Origin: Bradyrhizobium sp. CCH5-F6
GTDB taxonomy: Bacteria; Pseudomonadota; Alphaproteobacteria; Rhizobiales; Xanthobacteraceae
DNA: 64,000 bases
Assembly: GCF_001556045.1 (NCBI RefSeq)
Contig: NZ_LSIC01000121.1
Span: 62,001 to 126,000, forward strand
Direction: 5' to 3'
The translations under genes and the position numbers were made by a program. Shown piece by piece: positions 43,939 through 55,204 of this stretch. The notes beneath the pieces are model-generated. The model was not told the DNA's origin. It made no database searches and saw only the letters and a program-made list of their open reading frames with translations. Position 1 is the stretch's first letter. Each line of letters opens with the position of its first letter.

Positions 43939-46404
43939 ATGGGACATCCGCTCGAATACACGCCGTTCCCGACCTCGAATCCGAGTGTGGGTGCCACTGG
44001 TGCGCGGGAGCGCATAACGGTCGATCCTGGCATGTTCGGTGGAGGGATCGCGCAGGGGCTTGGGACGTTTGGCGCCGGGCTCGAGAAGGCGGCCAACACA
44101 GGGCTACAGATCGCATCGGAGCATCAGGAGAACCAAAACGAGGTTCACGCCGCGGAAGTGGGCACTTGGCTGGCTGATCGCGTCACGGATCGGCACACGG
44201 CTTATGCCACCCTCGAAGGTAAGGCGGCGCTCGATGCTCTGCCGCAATACAAACAAGACCTCGACGATCTCTACAAGCAGGCGATGGAACAGGCGCCGAG
44301 CGAGTCCGAGAGAGCGATGGTCGCGAAGTCGGGGAAGTTTCTCACATCGCGATACTACGGCTATGCCGCCGAGCACGCCGCCCGCCAGTCGCGCGCATGG
44401 GCGGATAAAACCGCGATCGACAGGGCGGCCAGCAACGCAAACCTGGCTTCAATCGCCAATCAAAACTCCGACCCGCAGGGTATGGAAGTCGCCTTGCGCG
44501 GCTCGGATGATGAAGTTCGAAAGCTGTTCGAGCAGAAAGGTTATGACACCGAGGCCGTTCAGGCGGAGGTCGCCAAGAACCGGGGCCGAAACCTTCAGCG
44601 GATCATCAAAGAAACGGCCAGCTACGACTCCGATGCCGCCGTCAGGATGTTCGTACAATATGCGCCGCAGATGGACGGGCAAAGCCGGGCTGACACCGGT
44701 GCATACCTGAAGCCCATCCGGACCCAGCAGATCGGTAAGCAGATCGGCGATGAAGCGCTCGGGCAGTCGCCGCTTCCCGCTACGTTGAATGATGAGGTCG
44801 ACCGGGCGGCTTCGATCGCTGGCCTTGACCCCGCTCTCTTGCGCGGAGTGATCCGCATCGAGAGTTCAGGCAATCCGACAGCAGTGAAAGGCAGCTACAA
44901 AGGCCTCGGTCAACTCTCTGACGATCAGTTTCAAAAGTATGGAGGCGGTGACATCTTCAATGCGCGCGATAATCTCCGCGCGACCGCTCGCAAACTTGCA
45001 AACGAAGCGGGCGAGTTCGAGCAGAAATATGGACGTCTGCCAACTGCGGCCGAGATGTACCTGACACACCAGCAGGGCGCCGGCGGCTTCGCCGCCCACA
45101 TGGCAAATCCGGATCGTCCTGCCTGGCAGAACATGCTCTCGACGAAGGAGGGGCAGCAGAAGGGCGAAGCGTGGGCCAAGGCCGCAATCTGGGGGAATAT
45201 TCCAGACCGCGACAAAGCTCGGTTCGGCAGCGTGGAGAACTTGACCAGCCGTCAATTCACGCAGTTGTGGGAACAGAAGGTCGACGCCGCAACGGGGGGC
45301 GCGCTTCCCGACAAATCTGAGGCCTTCTCGCGGGCGCGGGACCTTCTTCAGCGCGGCAATGCCGGTCCGGCACTCGAGGCGGCAACGTTGACGTATCTCG
45401 GGCGGCGGTATTCCCACCAGGAGGCTGAAACTGCGCTCGAGACGCAGCGGGTCGAAGGACTCGTGAAGAGCGATCTGACGTCCATGCTCACGACGGGGCG
45501 TGGTGTCGACGACCTCAATCCTTATCGCGTTCAACGCGCACTTGGTACCGCCGCGGCCCAGAAATGGGCCGAAGATCGAGACGACGCGCTCGCGACGTGG
45601 TCGGCCACACATGACCTATCATCGCTGACCGACAGGCAGATCGATGAGCGTCTCGCCTCGATCGCGCCAAAGCCTGGCGACGTAGACTTCCACCAAAAGC
45701 AAGCTGTGTACATAATGGCGGGCACGGCGGCCACAAAACTCCGGAAGCAGCGTGACATCGATCCGGCCGAAACAGTTCGAACAGATCCATTTGTGAAAGC
45801 GGCGGAAGCTGAGCCGGCAAGCCCGGAAACAATCAGCGCCGTGGTTGAGGCGCGTTTGGCCGCACAGACCCGTGCCGGCATCCCAAAGGAGAACCAGTCG
45901 CCGATTACCCAGGCCGAAGCTATCACGCTCACTCGGCCCCTTCGCACGATGCTGCCCGGACAGGAGCGCGATGTTTTGACCGCGCTCGCGACCAAATTCC
46001 AGGAGACTTACGGGGTTCATGCCGACCAAGCGTTTGCTTTTGCCTTACGAGCACACAAGGTCGACAACGAAGTTGCACAGGTGGCAGCGCGGCTCGTGAA
46101 GAAGATGGGGCTGGGGCAGGTGCCCGACGAAGCCGATGCCCGGGCGGCGGGTGCGGCAGCTGAAATCGGAGCCGCTGAGCGCGCACTATCGGGCAGCGGG
46201 CCATTTGATCCGAGCTATTCAGTGCCGGGTTACGGAATGGGGCCGATGCAGCCGCCGGCCCAAAGGCCAGCCGCGGAAGGTGTCACAATTCCCACCCGGG
46301 CAATCATGGATCTGCGGACCAACCCAAAGCTGTCTGCCGACTTTGATCGGAAGTACGGCTCGGGCGAAGCGAAGAAGATCCTCGAAAACTATCCGGTGCG
46401 ATGA
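43939..46404 (+). CDS. Phage internal virion protein with lytic transglycosylase domain
   Basis: An 821-residue protein. The N-terminal 270 residues are helical and repetitive ([39 protein letters not shown]...). Residues about 290-420 are a goose-type/SLT transglycosylase: [40 protein letters not shown], with the catalytic Glu in RIESSGN near residue 307, and [13 protein letters not shown] long helical C-terminus ends in [21 protein letters not shown], a phage-typical tail. Such proteins form the ejected core of podoviruses and open the peptidoglycan for DNA entry. It overlaps the next gene by four bases. Confidence 0.8.
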   Translation: MGHPLEYTPFPTSNPSVGATGARERITVDPGMFGGGIAQGLGTFGAGLEKAANTGLQIASEHQENQNEVHAAEVGTWLADRVTDRHTAYATLEGKAALDALPQYKQDLDDLYKQAMEQAPSESERAMVAKSGKFLTSRYYGYAAEHAARQSRAWADKTAIDRAASNANLASIANQNSDPQGMEVALRGSDDEVRKLFEQKGYDTEAVQAEVAKNRGRNLQRIIKETASYDSDAAVRMFVQYAPQMDGQSRADTGAYLKPIRTQQIGKQIGDEALGQSPLPATLNDEVDRAASIAGLDPALLRGVIRIESSGNPTAVKGSYKGLGQLSDDQFQKYGGGDIFNARDNLRATARKLANEAGEFEQKYGRLPTAAEMYLTHQQGAGGFAAHMANPDRPAWQNMLSTKEGQQKGEAWAKAAIWGNIPDRDKARFGSVENLTSRQFTQLWEQKVDAATGGALPDKSEAFSRARDLLQRGNAGPALEAATLTYLGRRYSHQEAETALETQRVEGLVKSDLTSMLTTGRGVDDLNPYRVQRALGTAAAQKWAEDRDDALATWSATHDLSSLTDRQIDERLASIAPKPGDVDFHQKQAVYIMAGTAATKLRKQRDIDPAETVRTDPFVKAAEAEPASPETISAVVEARLAAQTRAGIPKENQSPITQAEAITLTRPLRTMLPGQERDVLTALATKFQETYGVHADQAFAFALRAHKVDNEVAQVAARLVKKMGLGQVPDEADARAAGAAAEIGAAERALSGSGPFDPSYSVPGYGMGPMQPPAQRPAAEGVTIPTRAIMDLRTNPKLSADFDRKYGSGEAKKILENYPVR

Positions 46405-49400
46405 TGGCAGATGACGTCGCTGGCCTGCTGGAACCGGGGAATATCGATCTCAACACCCGTCCCGTGGTGAAGAACGACGACGGCAGCATCTCGACAGTGC
46501 GCTCCATCGGCGTGAACATTGATGGACAGGAGACCTTGATCCCGACCGTCAGCGACGATGCTCGCATTATGTCAAATGATGAAGCGATTGGGCAATTCAG
46601 GAAGACGGGCAAGCATCTTGGAAGGTTCGATAGCCCAGACAACGCCACGCGTTATGCGGAGACGCTCCACACCCAACAGGCCGCGCGATATTTGCCGGCG
46701 ACCAGCCCTAAGGTGCCAGAGGAGGACAGTCCGTCTTCCAGCAATCACTTCGATCAGTTCGACGCCGACCCGGATGCAGGTGAGGCCGGCCTGGTTGAAC
46801 GGGCCCGGCTCAACGCTGTGCATTCGTTCTATCGCGGGACCTTGAACGGCTCGACCAAGCTGGCGGGCCTTGCGCACTTGTTTACGCTGCCCGAGGACGC
46901 CGGCTCGGCCGAGCGGCGGTCCTGGATCAAGGAACAGAAAGCCGAGTATTCGCGGATTGTGAGTGATCTCGCGCGTTATGATGCAATCAGGCCGTGGGAC
47001 ACCACAGAAGAGGGCGCGTCAGCCTTGGCCGGCCAGCTCGCTGGCGGCCTCTTGAGTCCTGAGAGTTTGCTGGGAGGTATCGGCAAGGGCGCCACTTTCA
47101 TCGCCCGCGCATTGTCGGCGGCCGCCAAGCAGGCGCTTATCACGGGTGCCATCAATCCCGTTGTCCAGGGCTTTGAGGTCGCAGGTGGGGTGCGCAAGAA
47201 CTACAGCCTTTCGGATACGGGCTGGGCGATGGCGACTGGTGCCGTGATCGGCGGCGGCCTTCACGTCGGCGGCGAACTGCTTTCTTCGGCGAAGGTCAAG
47301 AATATCCACGCCGACCTGGCCAGTGAGGATCCTCAGTTCGCCAACGCTGCGACGGCGCGCGCGGCGACCGAAGGAGTGGCCGAGAATGCATCAGAGGGGA
47401 CCGCGCCGGCGGAGGCTTCTGGTAGGCAAGACCACATCGCGAACGAAGCAGGAGCGGACGCGCAAGCTTTCGATAAACCCCCATTATCGAACGCCACGGA
47501 GGGCTCGTCAGAGGCCCCGAGCGTCGGCTCGAATGAAGGCCAGGCGACGAAGCAGTCGCATCGCCCGCCGCCGGAAGCGCCAGATCCCCTCGATCTGGCG
47601 ATGGGCGGAGAATTGTCAGCAGGGCGAGCTCGCGACGTTGCGGCCGGCCTCGAGCAGCAGCAGCGCCGGGTTGAGGACCAGATCTTCGGTGATCGCGCTG
47701 ACGAGTGGCGAGCATTGCACCGGAAGTCTGACCGCGCTTGGGACAACGCTCGCGATGGCGAAGCGCGCGCGCTGGATGCGCAGATCGACAAGCTGGAGCG
47801 TGAGGTCGGTCTGACCGAGGCGGACGAGAACTGGCTGAATGGCCAGGGATGGTCCGAGCATTCCGTCGCTGAGAATTGGCACTACCTCGCCCGTAACCTC
47901 CAGGACATTGAAAACGGTCGGGAAGACGCGATCGCCGCGGTGGCCGCCGCGGTACGCGAGATCCCCAAGGCGCACGACTGGTCGCAGATGAACTCTCGCC
48001 AGCGCGAATCCGTCCTTACCATCCTGACGGCCCTGAACGAGGAGAAGAAGGCCGGCCGCGATCCGCAAGCCTTCTTGAAGGACGCATTCCGCGAGCGGGC
48101 CAGGCGTTACGGCAACGGCCACGACGCGAGGGAACTTGTCGATGAGCAGATGCGCGAGCTCGCCGACTTCCTTTCAGCCCCGATAGAACGATCGGTGCCG
48201 TCGGCTTCGGCAGCCTCCGGTTCGGCTCCGATGCCTGTGGCTCGCATCGGATCGGCTGGCCTTCCGGGCGACGCTGTTCCCAACCTGGCAAATCATCGTG
48301 TCGCGGTAGCTGACGGCCGCTCGATCGACGTCGCGCCGCGGGTGATCGAAGCCTCCGACCTTAAGGCATCGTCGGATGCTGACTTCGACCCAACCTTGCA
48401 GCCGCGCGATCGCGATAGGGCGGCAAGCCAGGCGCAGATTGCCGATATCGCCAATCGTCTCGATCCCAATCGCTTGGGCTTATCCTCAGAGGCGGACCGC
48501 GGCGCCCCCATCGTCGGGCCTGATGCGATGGTAGAAAGCGGTAACGGCCGCGTCATGGCCATCCGTCGCGCCTATCACGAGGGTGGGGAAGCAGCGCAGC
48601 GATACCGCGAATGGCTGGTCCAGCAGGGTGTCGACCTTGCGCACTTCCGGGAGCCGGTGCTGGTTCGGGTGCGGCTTACCGAATTGTCGCCTGAAGAGCG
48701 GCAGGCCTTCACGGTCGCGGCAAACCAGTCGGCATCCCTTGGCCTCTCTGCGCCGGAACGGGCGCTGGCCGATGCTCGCCTACTTCCGACCGAAACGCTC
48801 GACCTGATCCGCAACGCCGACGACCTGGGCGCGCTAGCGAACCGCGATTTCACCCGCGCGTTCGTCGCGAAGCTGCCGCCGACCGAGCGAGCTGCCATGC
48901 TCGATGCCGGAGGAGGACTGTCGGCCGAAGGGCTCACCCGGATCCGAAACGCTGTGCTGGCCCGCGCCTACGGCAACGCACACGTGCTCACGCGCATTGC
49001 CGAGTCCTTGACCGACGACAGCAAGAGCATCTCGAACGCCCTGGTCTCGGCCGCGCCGAACTGGGCGAAGATGCGAGCCGAGATCGAGTCGGGCTTCGTC
49101 CGTGCCGATATGGATCTGACGCCGGAGCTGCTGGAAGCAGTTCAGCGGACGGCCGATCTGCGCACCAAAGGCACGAAGCTACAATCACACCTTGATCAAC
49201 AGGATGCATTCGATCGGCTCAGCGAACCGGTGGAAGCGTTCATGCGGATGTTCTACGATCCGTCCGGTCGACGCGCGGCGGCGGGCCAGCGGATATCCGA
49301 CGCTCTCCGCTTCTATGCCGATGAGGCACGTAAGGTGACGGCCGAGGCGGGGCTCGACCTCGGCCTGGTGCCGGTGAGTGCCCGCGACGTCCAGAAGCTT

Positions 49401-52400
49401 GCAGCGGGAAAAGGAGCAGAGGGTTATGTCAAACGAACCGACGAGGGCGGCCTTTTCCTCACCAGCAGCTCTGGTTATGGCGCGCACGGCACGGCGCGTG
49501 GCAGACGCGTACAACGACAAAGCTCTGCGGTCGGCGGCCGCGGACCTCGAGACGCGCTCGCTGCAAGCAATCAAGGAACACCAGGCCGAGCTGAATCCCT
49601 CGACCTGACGCAGCCTGGTGGCGCGGCGAGGGAGGCTGCAGCAGCTCCGAGCCAAGGTTCCGATAACAGGCAATTATCGATGGCGCCGCCGGCCGAATTG
49701 GCGGCGCTCAGCAGTCGCCAAAGCGGGGGCCGGCTCCCGATGGAGAAGGCGCGGCCCAGCGAGGGTGTTTCCGTCGAAAGCGGCACGGGGACCGACGTAG
49801 CGCCCGTTCCTGAGCCGCCTGCGCCGCAGCGGCAAACCGCCATCCGGAGCCTGCAGCAGCAGGCGATGGATATCGCAAAGCAACTTGAATTCCCCTTGCG
49901 TGAGGGGCGGGTGCGCCCGCGTTCTGCACTCGGCGTTTTCACGCCGGGTACCGGCGTCGTCCGTGTGCGGGAGGTGCCGGACTTCGAGGTAGTTGCTCAC
50001 GAAGCAGGACACGCGATCGAATACAAAGTGGGGCAGGACCTAACCGACCTGACCGAGCGCTTTGGCAGCGAACTGCGGCCAATGGTTACCAACCCTGCGG
50101 CTTACGATCCGTCCGTGCATGTGAAAGAAGGGTTCGCCGAGTTTGTGCGGCGTTACATCGGCAACCCGGCCTGGGCCGAGCAAAACGCCTCCCAGTTCAC
50201 CAACGCCTTCCGCGATTTCATGCGGAGACGGGCGCCGGATCTGCTGGCAACGCTCGATCGAGCCGGCGAGGCGTATCGGGCCTATCTCGAAGCGCCGTCG
50301 GTCAATGCGATCGGCTCGGTTGTGCGCAGCTTCGACGAGGAGCCGCATGGACTGATCGCCAAAGGCATCGCCGCCGTGCGCGACGACGGTTTGCCCGTCG
50401 TCATTAAATCGGTGCTGCAGAACGCCTATCGAGCGATCCTCGACGAGCGTGCGCCTGTGGCCACGGCCGTGCGTGACCTGGCGCGTGCGATCAGCGAACA
50501 AACCGGAAAGCCACTCGACCTCAAGGCGGCCGACAATCCCGAAATCCTCATGCGCCTCGCGGGCCGGTCTCAGCAGGCTGCCGTTGGAGATATGATGGAG
50601 GGGGTGCGGCCCTACCATGCCACGATCCCTGAAGGACCATCACTTTCGGCCGCGCTCGAGACAGCGACAGGGGGCCGGAATTCGGGCGGCTGGGGTAAAT
50701 GGGACCCCATCAAGAAAGAGCAGTTCAGCGCATACCTGGTCGCGCGTCGCGCTGCGGTGCTGTGGCGGAAGTTCAAGGACGGTCAGCTGCTGAACCCGCC
50801 AGCGGCCTTTTCCCTCGGTGACGCCGCGCGGGCCATGGCGGACCTTGAGGCGGCAAATCCCACGTTCCGTCACGCCTCGGATATGGTGCACGCGTACACG
50901 CGTGAGCTTCTGCGTAAGGCGTACGATGGGGGCCTGATTCCCGCTGAGCTGTTCGAGAAGCTAGGGAAGGAAGAGTTCTACGTCCCGTTCATGCGTGATC
51001 TCTCGGACAAGCCTCTGGCGGGATCGGGCTTTGAGTCCTCGTCCGAAGGGCCGGGCCTGACGCAGGTGGTCAAGCGGATGACCGGCTCCTCGAGGGATAT
51101 CAAGGACCCGATCGAGTCGATCATGACGCAGACGTTCCTCGTCAACAGGACGCTGCAGCACAACGATGTCATCCGCTCGTTCGTGCGCCTTGCGGAACAG
51201 GCCAAACTTGCCGGGGGCAAATATGTCGAGCGGATACCGGCGCAGGAAGCGCGGCAATACACGTTCGATTTGGCCGAGGCGGTAGAGCGGCTTGCCAAGA
51301 AGCACGGGGTCGATGCCGACGACACAGCCTTTGTTACCGGCACCCTCACGGATGTGTTCGGAGAAGATCCGATCATTGGCTCGTTCTTCAAGATGGAGCC
51401 GACCGGCAAGCGAGGCGAGCCCATCGTATTCTACAAGGAAGGCGGCGAGCTCCGCGCCGCACGCTTCATGTCCGAGGCGGAAGGCCTTCCGCTTTATGAA
51501 CTGGTGACCGCGCTTCCTGCGAAGATGACGGACCTGTTCTCAGAGGTTGTCGCAGCATCTTCGTCACTGGTTCGCACGGGCATCGTGACAAACCCGACCT
51601 TCGCGTTGTCCAATTACATCCGTGACCAATTCGCAACGGCGCTCTTGCGTAGCGACTACGTCCCGATCGTCAGCGGCCTGAGGGGAATCCACGGCGAATT
51701 CGCTCAGAGCGAGGCGGCACGGCTCTACGGCGTGGGTGGGGGCGTCTCGGCTGGCGCCGGCATTGCCCCAGTCGAGCGGGCGATCGAGGCGGACGTCCAA
51801 GCTCTGGCAAAGAAGGGATACCTCGTAAACCGAGTGACCAGCCTGAAAGGAGCACTGGAGCTCGCGTCTTTCACGGAAGCTGGTACGCGCAACTCGGTCT
51901 TTGGCAAGGTGTTCGCGGCCAAAAAGTTGGAAGGCTTGTCGGACTATGAAGCGATGATCGAAGCGGCCTTTCAGGCGACTGATATCCTAGATTTTTCCCG
52001 GCATGGTTCTCGGACGGAAGCGGTGCGCCGCTATGTGCCGTTCATCAATGCTCACCTCCAAGGGCTCAATAAAGCCTACCGCACGATGGTGCGGCCGGTG
52101 CTCGACAAGGTTCGCGGTGACCAAGTGCTTGCGACGGACGCGGCAGATTTCCGCAATGCCCTGGCTTCCTGGGGCAAGGTCTTTGGAGTAGGCGCCGTTC
52201 TGGGTGCCGGCTGGGCGGCTCTCAACGCGACCAGCGAAGCATATCGCGATGCTAGCCCTCGGATCAAAGGCACGCACTTCGTGATTCCCGTCGGCGGCAA
52301 AATCCTGCTCGTGCCCAAACCTTTCGAACTCGGTCTTGGTTTCACATCTGGCGAATACGCCTACCAGCGGTTCGCGCAGGATGATCCGCGCGCGGCGGGG

Positions 52401-53486
52401 CAGTTTGCGCAGGCCGCTTGGGACGTCCTCGCGCCCCCGAATCCCCTTACCGACATCCCGATTATCCGGACGCCGATCGAGCTGGCGACGGGCAAAAGCC
52501 TCTTCACGGGCCGCGATATTGTCCCAGATACGATCGCGCGCCGGACGCCCGCAGAGCAGTACACGGACCGCACGAGCGGGCTGGCCAAATATATCGGGCG
52601 CACGATTGGGGTGTCGCCCATCAAGGTCGACTATGCCGTCGGGGCTGCTTTCGGCACATGGGGCCGCGACGCCATGGCCTTGTCGCAAGGCGTTGACCAG
52701 GACGCGCCGGCGGCCAACTGGGACGACGCGGTGTTCTTCCGGCGCTTCATCAAGGATCCCACCAGGACGTCAGACGTAACCACGAAGTTTTGGGACCTGA
52801 TGGGCCAGAGCAACGGAAAATATAACCAGGACGTCGCCAGCTACGACAATCTGGTGAAATCTTTCCGCGATGCGGATGCGGAGCAATTCTTGTCCAAGCT
52901 CCCGTCAAGCGAAAAGGCGTTTGTGACGCTGAAGTCGGCTGCAAGGGAGGACGGAAAGCCTGCGTTCAAGGCTGACCAAAAGCGACTTCATCCGCTTATC
53001 CGTGCGGCAGATGCAGTTACTCTACTCAATGGCCTTCGCCGGGATCTGGTCGCCAACACCTTCAACACCTTCGAGTCTGGCCAGCAGCTCCGGATTGATC
53101 CGACGACGCGCCGGGACCTGGTCGACAACGTCCGAGAGCTTGCGCAGCTCGAGATGCGCAACGCTTTCGTGATCATGAAAGAGCCGGGCTACGTCGGGAG
53201 GCCGATGATCAGCACGGAGAGCACGATGGAGAAGATCCGCTCCTTGTCCCCTGTTGTCGCGGATGAGATCGCGGCCCGATATGCTACTGCCAAAATCTAC
53301 ACCACGGATGCCGTTGCCGAGGCCTACCCACGGCTGCAGCAGGCACTAGTCAGAGATGGCTCCGATGCCGACCTAGGCACGTTGGCGTTTGACGCCAAGG
53401 CGGACGGGTACGAATTTGGCGGGGACCGCGCAAAGCGGCCGCAGAAGCGTCGATTGCAGATTGTGCCGAAGACGGGGGCACGTTGA
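46401..53486 (+). CDS. Giant polyvalent phage protein (ParB-like, metallopeptidase, LPD38-like)
   Basis: A 2361-residue protein. Residues 1-90 are a phage-conserved module ([29 protein letters not shown]...). A hydrophobic helical part follows to about 320 and then a low-complexity linker. Residues 640-980 form a DdrB/ParB-like nuclease-type domain ([15 protein letters not shown], then [21 protein letters not shown]). A second linker spans about 1030-1140. Residues 1150-1330 form a zincin with HEAGH near 1197 and downstream EGFAEF. The C-terminal 1000 residues resemble large polyvalent-protein domain 38 ([21 protein letters not shown]). These proteins are usually injected with phage DNA. GATAA dyads fall exactly in the two linkers (codons about 357 and 1087). 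Confidence 0.8.
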   Translation: MMADDVAGLLEPGNIDLNTRPVVKNDDGSISTVRSIGVNIDGQETLIPTVSDDARIMSNDEAIGQFRKTGKHLGRFDSPDNATRYAETLHTQQAARYLPATSPKVPEEDSPSSSNHFDQFDADPDAGEAGLVERARLNAVHSFYRGTLNGSTKLAGLAHLFTLPEDAGSAERRSWIKEQKAEYSRIVSDLARYDAIRPWDTTEEGASALAGQLAGGLLSPESLLGGIGKGATFIARALSAAAKQALITGAINPVVQGFEVAGGVRKNYSLSDTGWAMATGAVIGGGLHVGGELLSSAKVKNIHADLASEDPQFANAATARAATEGVAENASEGTAPAEASGRQDHIANEAGADAQAFDKPPLSNATEGSSEAPSVGSNEGQATKQSHRPPPEAPDPLDLAMGGELSAGRARDVAAGLEQQQRRVEDQIFGDRADEWRALHRKSDRAWDNARDGEARALDAQIDKLEREVGLTEADENWLNGQGWSEHSVAENWHYLARNLQDIENGREDAIAAVAAAVREIPKAHDWSQMNSRQRESVLTILTALNEEKKAGRDPQAFLKDAFRERARRYGNGHDARELVDEQMRELADFLSAPIERSVPSASAASGSAPMPVARIGSAGLPGDAVPNLANHRVAVADGRSIDVAPRVIEASDLKASSDADFDPTLQPRDRDRAASQAQIADIANRLDPNRLGLSSEADRGAPIVGPDAMVESGNGRVMAIRRAYHEGGEAAQRYREWLVQQGVDLAHFREPVLVRVRLTELSPEERQAFTVAANQSASLGLSAPERALADARLLPTETLDLIRNADDLGALANRDFTRAFVAKLPPTERAAMLDAGGGLSAEGLTRIRNAVLARAYGNAHVLTRIAESLTDDSKSISNALVSAAPNWAKMRAEIESGFVRADMDLTPELLEAVQRTADLRTKGTKLQSHLDQQDAFDRLSEPVEAFMRMFYDPSGRRAAAGQRISDALRFYADEARKVTAEAGLDLGLVPVSARDVQKLAAGKGAEGYVKRTDEGGLFLTSSSGYGAHGTARGRRVQRQSSAVGGRGPRDALAASNQGTPGRAESLDLTQPGGAAREAAAAPSQGSDNRQLSMAPPAELAALSSRQSGGRLPMEKARPSEGVSVESGTGTDVAPVPEPPAPQRQTAIRSLQQQAMDIAKQLEFPLREGRVRPRSALGVFTPGTGVVRVREVPDFEVVAHEAGHAIEYKVGQDLTDLTERFGSELRPMVTNPAAYDPSVHVKEGFAEFVRRYIGNPAWAEQNASQFTNAFRDFMRRRAPDLLATLDRAGEAYRAYLEAPSVNAIGSVVRSFDEEPHGLIAKGIAAVRDDGLPVVIKSVLQNAYRAILDERAPVATAVRDLARAISEQTGKPLDLKAADNPEILMRLAGRSQQAAVGDMMEGVRPYHATIPEGPSLSAALETATGGRNSGGWGKWDPIKKEQFSAYLVARRAAVLWRKFKDGQLLNPPAAFSLGDAARAMADLEAANPTFRHASDMVHAYTRELLRKAYDGGLIPAELFEKLGKEEFYVPFMRDLSDKPLAGSGFESSSEGPGLTQVVKRMTGSSRDIKDPIESIMTQTFLVNRTLQHNDVIRSFVRLAEQAKLAGGKYVERIPAQEARQYTFDLAEAVERLAKKHGVDADDTAFVTGTLTDVFGEDPIIGSFFKMEPTGKRGEPIVFYKEGGELRAARFMSEAEGLPLYELVTALPAKMTDLFSEVVAASSSLVRTGIVTNPTFALSNYIRDQFATALLRSDYVPIVSGLRGIHGEFAQSEAARLYGVGGGVSAGAGIAPVERAIEADVQALAKKGYLVNRVTSLKGALELASFTEAGTRNSVFGKVFAAKKLEGLSDYEAMIEAAFQATDILDFSRHGSRTEAVRRYVPFINAHLQGLNKAYRTMVRPVLDKVRGDQVLATDAADFRNALASWGKVFGVGAVLGAGWAALNATSEAYRDASPRIKGTHFVIPVGGKILLVPKPFELGLGFTSGEYAYQRFAQDDPRAAGQFAQAAWDVLAPPNPLTDIPIIRTPIELATGKSLFTGRDIVPDTIARRTPAEQYTDRTSGLAKYIGRTIGVSPIKVDYAVGAAFGTWGRDAMALSQGVDQDAPAANWDDAVFFRRFIKDPTRTSDVTTKFWDLMGQSNGKYNQDVASYDNLVKSFRDADAEQFLSKLPSSEKAFVTLKSAAREDGKPAFKADQKRLHPLIRAADAVTLLNGLRRDLVANTFNTFESGQQLRIDPTTRRDLVDNVRELAQLEMRNAFVIMKEPGYVGRPMISTESTMEKIRSLSPVVADEIAARYATAKIYTTDAVAEAYPRLQQALVRDGSDADLGTLAFDAKADGYEFGGDRAKRPQKRRLQIVPKTGAR
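47472..47488. repeat. Dispersed dyad site d, GATAA-accccca-TTATC, inside the giant gene
   Basis: Extended symmetry TTCGATAA/TTATCGAA. It encodes DKPPLS in the low-complexity linker between the N-terminal helical part and the ParB-like domain of the polyvalent protein. Confidence 0.75.
49662..49678. repeat. Dispersed dyad site e, GATAA-caggcaa-TTATC, inside the giant gene
   Basis: It encodes DNRQLS in the linker between the ParB-like and metallopeptidase domains, in the same reading phase as site d (GAT AAx xxx xxx TTA TCG). Confidence 0.75.
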
Positions 53487-54007
53487 TGGCACGCCTTCGC
53501 AACTACCGTCACGAACTCTTCGCCCAAGCACTTGCCGACGGCAAATCGCGGGGCGATGCTATGGTTGCCGCCGGATACAACTGGCATCGCGGCAATCAGA
53601 ACCGGTTGGCGCAATCACGAGATATCGTCGCTCGAGTGGAGGAACTGCGAAAGGTCAGCGACCATATCGTGGATATCCGCAAGCTTGACCGCGGGCGTAT
53701 TCTGATAGAACTGGCCCGCATCGCGTGTGCGGAGCCTCCGCTGCGGTCGGCGGTAACGGCGCGAGGCGCCGAGGCACTTCGCCCCGAACACTCCGTGATC
53801 CACGTCGATATTCGTCTGGAAGGCGTGTTGGCCAAGCATATCGAGATGCGGCTGCTCGACGACAGGGGCGTCATCAGCGCGCTCCTTCGCTACGATACCG
53901 GTACCGATTGTGCTTCGAGCAGCATCTTTAACCCCTCGATCCCTCCTGATTTTGCATTCCTGGAGCGCGCGCTTCGCGAACTCCTGAGCAACCGTGAACT
54001 GCCCTGA
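53486..54007 (+). CDS. Terminase small-subunit-like protein
   Basis: A 173-residue protein starting one base inside the previous stop. LRNYRHELFAQALADGKSRGDAMVAAGYNWHRGNQNRLAQSRDIVARVEELRK (residues 3-55) matches the HTH found in phage small terminases and related packaging proteins. The rest is a mixed domain of unknown role (HVDIRLEGVLAKHIEMRLLDDRGVISALLRYD). No large terminase is visible, so a packaging role is not demonstrable here. Confidence 0.6.
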   Translation: MARLRNYRHELFAQALADGKSRGDAMVAAGYNWHRGNQNRLAQSRDIVARVEELRKVSDHIVDIRKLDRGRILIELARIACAEPPLRSAVTARGAEALRPEHSVIHVDIRLEGVLAKHIEMRLLDDRGVISALLRYDTGTDCASSSIFNPSIPPDFAFLERALRELLSNRELP

Positions 54008-54019
54008 AGGAGCAAAGCG

Positions 54020-54631
54020 ATGAGAAACACGAACCGAGACGTGCCGCGCCTGAGCAACCCCAACTTCGGCTCAATCAATATTCGCCCGGAAGGCGCCGGG
54101 GGCGATGCGGGGGGTGCCCGCATTGTTGCGGAGAACCAGCTTGCTCGATGGCAGGTGGTCGTTGATCAGATCCGAGATCTGAAGCCCCGATATGAGGCCG
54201 CTCGCGACGCGATCCTGGCGTTGAAACCGAGGGAAGCCATTCCGGTCTTCGGCCGAGCGCCGGACGTGGATGCTGACGTGATCTCGCTCGATACTGCATT
54301 TCAGGCGAACGATCAGCTGGTGCTCGGCTTAGAGGCGCGGGCCGAGGAGCTCGAACGAGAACGGGTCGCTGATCTGCCGGAGGCGCAGAGGCTTCGCATC
54401 GAAGTGGATGAACTGAAGGGGCTGGTGCGCGCCGTGATGGTGCGGCTCTCGATCCTCGAAGGCCAGTCCCCCACTCAAGAAGGATCGCCAGTCCCTGCGT
54501 CAAAAGCCTCGGCGCCGCTACTTGTGCCGTATGGCGGTGCTCCAGGCCTCGGCGGCGTTTCAGCCTCGTTCGCGGCCGCGCCTTCCGTGGATGGCGGCGG
54601 TGTCCGGCGTCTTGGCCGCAGGCCCGGGTAG
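54020..54631 (+). CDS. Hypothetical phage protein with coiled-coil
   Basis: A 203-residue protein after AAGGAGCAAAGCG. The charged helical region ARIVAENQLARWQVVVDQIRDLKPRYEAARDAILALKP and QLVLGLEARAEELERERVADLPEAQRLRIEVDELKGLVRAVMVRLSILEG suggests a coiled coil (residues about 100-150). The C-terminus is a low-complexity Pro/Ala/Gly tail. No family recognised; it follows the TerS-like gene in the same transcription unit. Confidence 0.6.
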   Translation: MRNTNRDVPRLSNPNFGSINIRPEGAGGDAGGARIVAENQLARWQVVVDQIRDLKPRYEAARDAILALKPREAIPVFGRAPDVDADVISLDTAFQANDQLVLGLEARAEELERERVADLPEAQRLRIEVDELKGLVRAVMVRLSILEGQSPTQEGSPVPASKASAPLLVPYGGAPGLGGVSASFAAAPSVDGGGVRRLGRRPG

Positions 54632-54644
54632 GGGGGAGTTGCAC

Positions 54645-55100
54645 GTGAAACGACCTGCACGGAGCGAGGCGTCGAAAGAGATATCCCGGGCCAGGGCCAA
54701 TGCCCATTGGGCGGACCCTGCCGCGCGCGCTGCGCACGCGGAGAAGACGAAGGAGCGCATGGCCGATCCTCAGGTTCGCGCAATCGTTAGCGAGCGCACG
54801 CGTGCGGCCATGGTGCGCCCAGACGTGAGGGAGAGGGTCGACAACCGCAGCTCAGATCCGGCCTGGCGACGACGGGTGAGCGAGGGTACGAAGGCTGCTA
54901 TGTCCGACGCTGCCGTCCGCCAGCTGATCAGCGACCGAACGAAGGCGGGCATTTTGGCAAAAGCCGAACGAGAGCAAGCCCAGCTGAAATGCCTAGAGGA
55001 TGCGTGGGCAAGCAGCTCGAGCTCGGTCAAGCGGCGCTTCTTGGAGATCCACCTTTCGGGTTCGGAGACGGGCGGAATGACCGTTGCGAGTTCAAAGTGA
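54645..55100 (+). CDS. Hypothetical protein with NUMOD3-like repeats
   Basis: A 151-residue protein from a GTG at 54,645 (GGGGGAGTTGCAC upstream). It contains repeated units resembling nuclease-associated NUMOD3 motifs: KERMADPQVRAIVSERTRAAM, RPDVRERVDNRSSDPAWRRRVSEGTKAAM, SDAAVRQLISDRTKAGI. These repeats bind DNA in homing endonucleases, but no HNH or GIY-YIG core is present, so this may be a remnant or a stand-alone DNA-binding protein. Dyad site f begins two bases after its stop. Confidence 0.55.
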   Translation: MKRPARSEASKEISRARANAHWADPAARAAHAEKTKERMADPQVRAIVSERTRAAMVRPDVRERVDNRSSDPAWRRRVSEGTKAAMSDAAVRQLISDRTKAGILAKAEREQAQLKCLEDAWASSSSSVKRRFLEIHLSGSETGGMTVASSK

Positions 55101-55101
55101 C

Positions 55102-55118
55102 GGTAAGGCGTGATTATC
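55102..55118. repeat. Dispersed dyad site f, GGTAA-ggcgtga-TTATC (one mismatch)
   Basis: It follows the NUMOD3-like gene's stop after one base. The left arm differs from GATAA at one position; spacer length is again seven. Confidence 0.6.
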
Positions 55119-55204
55119 GGAACTCAGCCGCAACTCCGACTGATGAGTTTTAACCGGCGCGGCTACGCTGGTCCTGTGCGACTCCACAATCGGAGTTATA
55201 GGAA

